From assembly GCF_002067275.1 (NCBI RefSeq), contig NZ_MVQX01000028.1:1-47100 (forward strand): a stretch of 47,100 nucleotides of DNA, read 5' to 3'. A program made the position numbers and the translations under genes. This DNA is from Methanomethylovorans sp. PtaU1.Bin093. GTDB taxonomy: Archaea > Halobacteriota > Methanosarcinia > Methanosarcinales > Methanosarcinaceae. Below the pieces are notes generated by a model that saw only the letters and a list, made by a program, of their open reading frames with translations, was not told the origin of the DNA and did not search any database. The first letter of the stretch is position 1. Each line of letters starts with the position of its first letter. This document shows, in pieces, positions 45,452 through 47,100 of this stretch.

Positions 45452-47100
45452 ATGAACAATCACACTCTCCCATTTTGGAGTTTTCAGACTTCAGAGATGC
45501 TTCAAAAACTTGAAGCAACATCTAAAGGCTTGACCAGTAAGCAAGCTCAGCAGCGCCTATCGTTTTATGGTGCCAACCTATTGAAGCCTTCAAAAAGGTC
45601 TGACTCGTTAACGATCCTACTTGGTCAATTCAAGAGTCCTATTATACTCATCCTTATCTTTGCAGCCGGATTGTCTTTCTTCCTTCATGACTCGGCTGAT
45701 GCTCTTATCATTTTTATAATTGTACTAATAAGTGGGGTTTTGGGTTTTTGGCAGGAAAAAGGTGCAGCAAACGCTTTTGAAAAATTGGTCGCGACAGTAC
45801 AAATAAAATCTACAGTTCTCCGGGATGGGAAAGAAACTGAGGTTTCGATAGATTTGATAGTGCCTGGTGATGTTCTTTCTCTAAATGCTGGCGACATAAT
45901 CCCTGCCGATTGCCTGATACTAGATTCAAAAGATCTATTTGTCAATGAAGCACCTCTTACAGGTGAAACATTTCCAGTAGAAAAGGAAGTAAAAGTATTG
46001 GGAGTAGATACTTCTCTTGGTCAACGTGTGAACTCTCTGTGGATGGGGACCAACGTAGTCAGTGGAAGTGCATATGCATTGGTAGTACACACTGGCAAGG
46101 AAACAGAGTTCGGCAAAGTTTCTGAAAGATTGAAACTGAAACCTGATGAGACTGAATTCGAAAAAGGTGTTTTGAGGTTTGGCTATTTCCTTATGGAAGT
46201 TACTCTTCTAATGGTTATAGCTATCTTTGCAATTAATGTATATCTGGCACGTCCGATTCTAGATTCCTTTCTATTCTCACTAGCTCTCGCTGTGGGGCTA
46301 ACTCCACAGCTTTTGCCAGCAATCATCAGCATAAATCTCTCTCACGGTGCTAAGCGCATGGCACAAAGTAAGGTCATAGTCAAAAAGCTTTCTTCTATCG
46401 AGAATTTAGGTAGTATGAACTTGCTATGCTGCGACAAGACTGGAACATTGACCTCTGGGGAGCTAAAAATACACTCCTACTGCGATATGGTTGGATGTCA
46501 AAGCGACATAGTACTCTTATATGCTTATATAAATGCTTATTATCAAACAGGTTTCAATAATCCTATTGATCAAGCGATTATTGATGAGCATCAATTCGAC
46601 CTCACTGGCTACCAGAAGCTTGATGAAGTACCATATGATTTCATTCGAAAACGTTTGAGTGTTTCGTTCTCAAAGGACAATGTGCATTTAATGGTCACCA
46701 AAGGTGCACTTGAAAACATACTTGAAGCATGTTCTTCAGCTGAAGTTGCGGATGGTAAAATTGTTGATATATCCACAGTCAATGATGCAATTCAACAAAA
46801 GTTTGAAGATTTTAGTAATAAGGGTTTGAGAACACTGGGTCTCGCTTATAGGTATTTAGGGGCAGAGTCATCAATTAATAAAGACAGCGAAACCAAAATG
46901 ACTTTTTTAGGATTCATCTTCCTTTTTGATCCTCCAAAGCCCAACATCGTTGAAACTATAAAGGATATGGAGCAGCTTGGCATTGAATTGAAGGTGATCA
47001 CAGGGGATAATAAGCTGGTAGCAGGTACTGTTGGTCAGGAAATTGGATTATTAAGTTCTAAGATTATTACTGGCACTGAAATTCAACAGATGAGCGATGA
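45452..47100 (+). CDS. Magnesium-type P-ATPase (P3B/MgtA-like), C-terminal part outside window
   Basis: 549 codons are visible. The N-terminal cation-ATPase domain (WSFQTSEMLQKLEATSKGLT), actuator loop LTGETFPVEKE, membrane helix 4 motif GLTPQLLPAII, phosphorylation site CDKTGTLTSGE, nucleotide domain with VTKGALENIL and hinge VITGDN are in order. The sequence is closest in pattern to MgtA/MgtB Mg2+ importers; the helix-4 residue before LLP is Gln, where bacterial MgtA has Glu (PEMLP), so the ion should be checked. The ATG at 45452 lacks a clear ribosome site. Truncated by the window edge only. Confidence 0.88.
   Translation, partial: MNNHTLPFWSFQTSEMLQKLEATSKGLTSKQAQQRLSFYGANLLKPSKRSDSLTILLGQFKSPIILILIFAAGLSFFLHDSADALIIFIIVLISGVLGFWQEKGAANAFEKLVATVQIKSTVLRDGKETEVSIDLIVPGDVLSLNAGDIIPADCLILDSKDLFVNEAPLTGETFPVEKEVKVLGVDTSLGQRVNSLWMGTNVVSGSAYALVVHTGKETEFGKVSERLKLKPDETEFEKGVLRFGYFLMEVTLLMVIAIFAINVYLARPILDSFLFSLALAVGLTPQLLPAIISINLSHGAKRMAQSKVIVKKLSSIENLGSMNLLCCDKTGTLTSGELKIHSYCDMVGCQSDIVLLYAYINAYYQTGFNNPIDQAIIDEHQFDLTGYQKLDEVPYDFIRKRLSVSFSKDNVHLMVTKGALENILEACSSAEVADGKIVDISTVNDAIQQKFEDFSNKGLRTLGLAYRYLGAESSINKDSETKMTFLGFIFLFDPPKPNIVETIKDMEQLGIELKVITGDNKLVAGTVGQEIGLLSSKIITGTEIQQMSD

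Overview
The window looks like chromosome from a methane-producing archaeon of the Methanosarcinales, probably family Methanosarcinaceae; the genus cannot be fixed from sequence alone. The evidence is a complete methenyl-tetrahydromethanopterin cyclohydrolase gene (mch), an archaeal ribosomal protein/RNA polymerase cluster (L18e-L13-S9-RpoN-tRNA-RpoK-S2), the archaeal mevalonate route through isopentenyl phosphate kinase, an archaeal RNase J, and a tRNA gene with a canonical bulge-helix-bulge intron. TATA boxes lie about 25 bases ahead of presumed transcription starts, and ribosome sites are of the GGAGG/GGTGAT type. GTG and TTG starts are used.

Layout. 1-1374: a secreted LVIVD-repeat beta-propeller protein, cut by the window edge. 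1696-5022: cofactor block, nadA (minus) divergent from thiM-thiE and an E1-like ThiF/MoeB protein; nadA and the ThiF-like gene share a 14-base palindrome near their promoters. 5418-7423: a small membrane protein, then an APH-fold kinase overlapping a HAD phosphatase. 7699-10722: a soluble PAS-GAF-PAS-PAS histidine kinase, a small Sm-like barrel protein and a frameshifted relic of another histidine kinase. 10798-11760: mch. 12061-19543: accessory genes, namely a CPBP-family protease, a RelB/RelE-type toxin-antitoxin pair, an ArsB/SLC13-type carrier, a PEP-utilising phosphotransferase coupled to an FMN split-barrel protein, a DUF2892 protein and an MFS exporter. 19632-25864: housekeeping, alaX, serA, two archaeal unknowns, then the ribosomal/RNA polymerase operon with tRNA-Pro(CGG). 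25932-31934: isoprenoid operon memo-mvk-ipk-idi2-rnj-idsA, closed by a hairpin/T-run terminator facing that of ppdK. 32053-38392: ppdK, a nitrilase-family amidohydrolase, membrane proteins, a radical SAM protein and a GNAT acetyltransferase. 38406-41397: copper module (CopA with three HMA domains, CopZ-like chaperone). 41506-47100: EFR1-type flavodoxin/ferredoxin, an Mrr-type nuclease fused to PH/GRAM-like domains, a gene-poor AT-rich stretch with decayed coding sequence, a UPF0104 membrane protein and the start of a magnesium-type P-ATPase.

How the parts fit. Mch serves C1 flow in methanogenesis. The 25.9-31.9 kb operon makes the C15/C20 prenyl diphosphates for ether lipids. PpdK links pyruvate and PEP. 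SerA, NadA, ThiM and ThiE supply serine, NAD and thiamine. I see no CRISPR array, transposase, integrase or prophage block. No complete new defence or metabolic system stands out. The best leads are the shared palindrome, the structured leader of the ribosomal operon, the PEP-utilising/split-barrel pair, the Mrr-PH fusion and the two gene relics.
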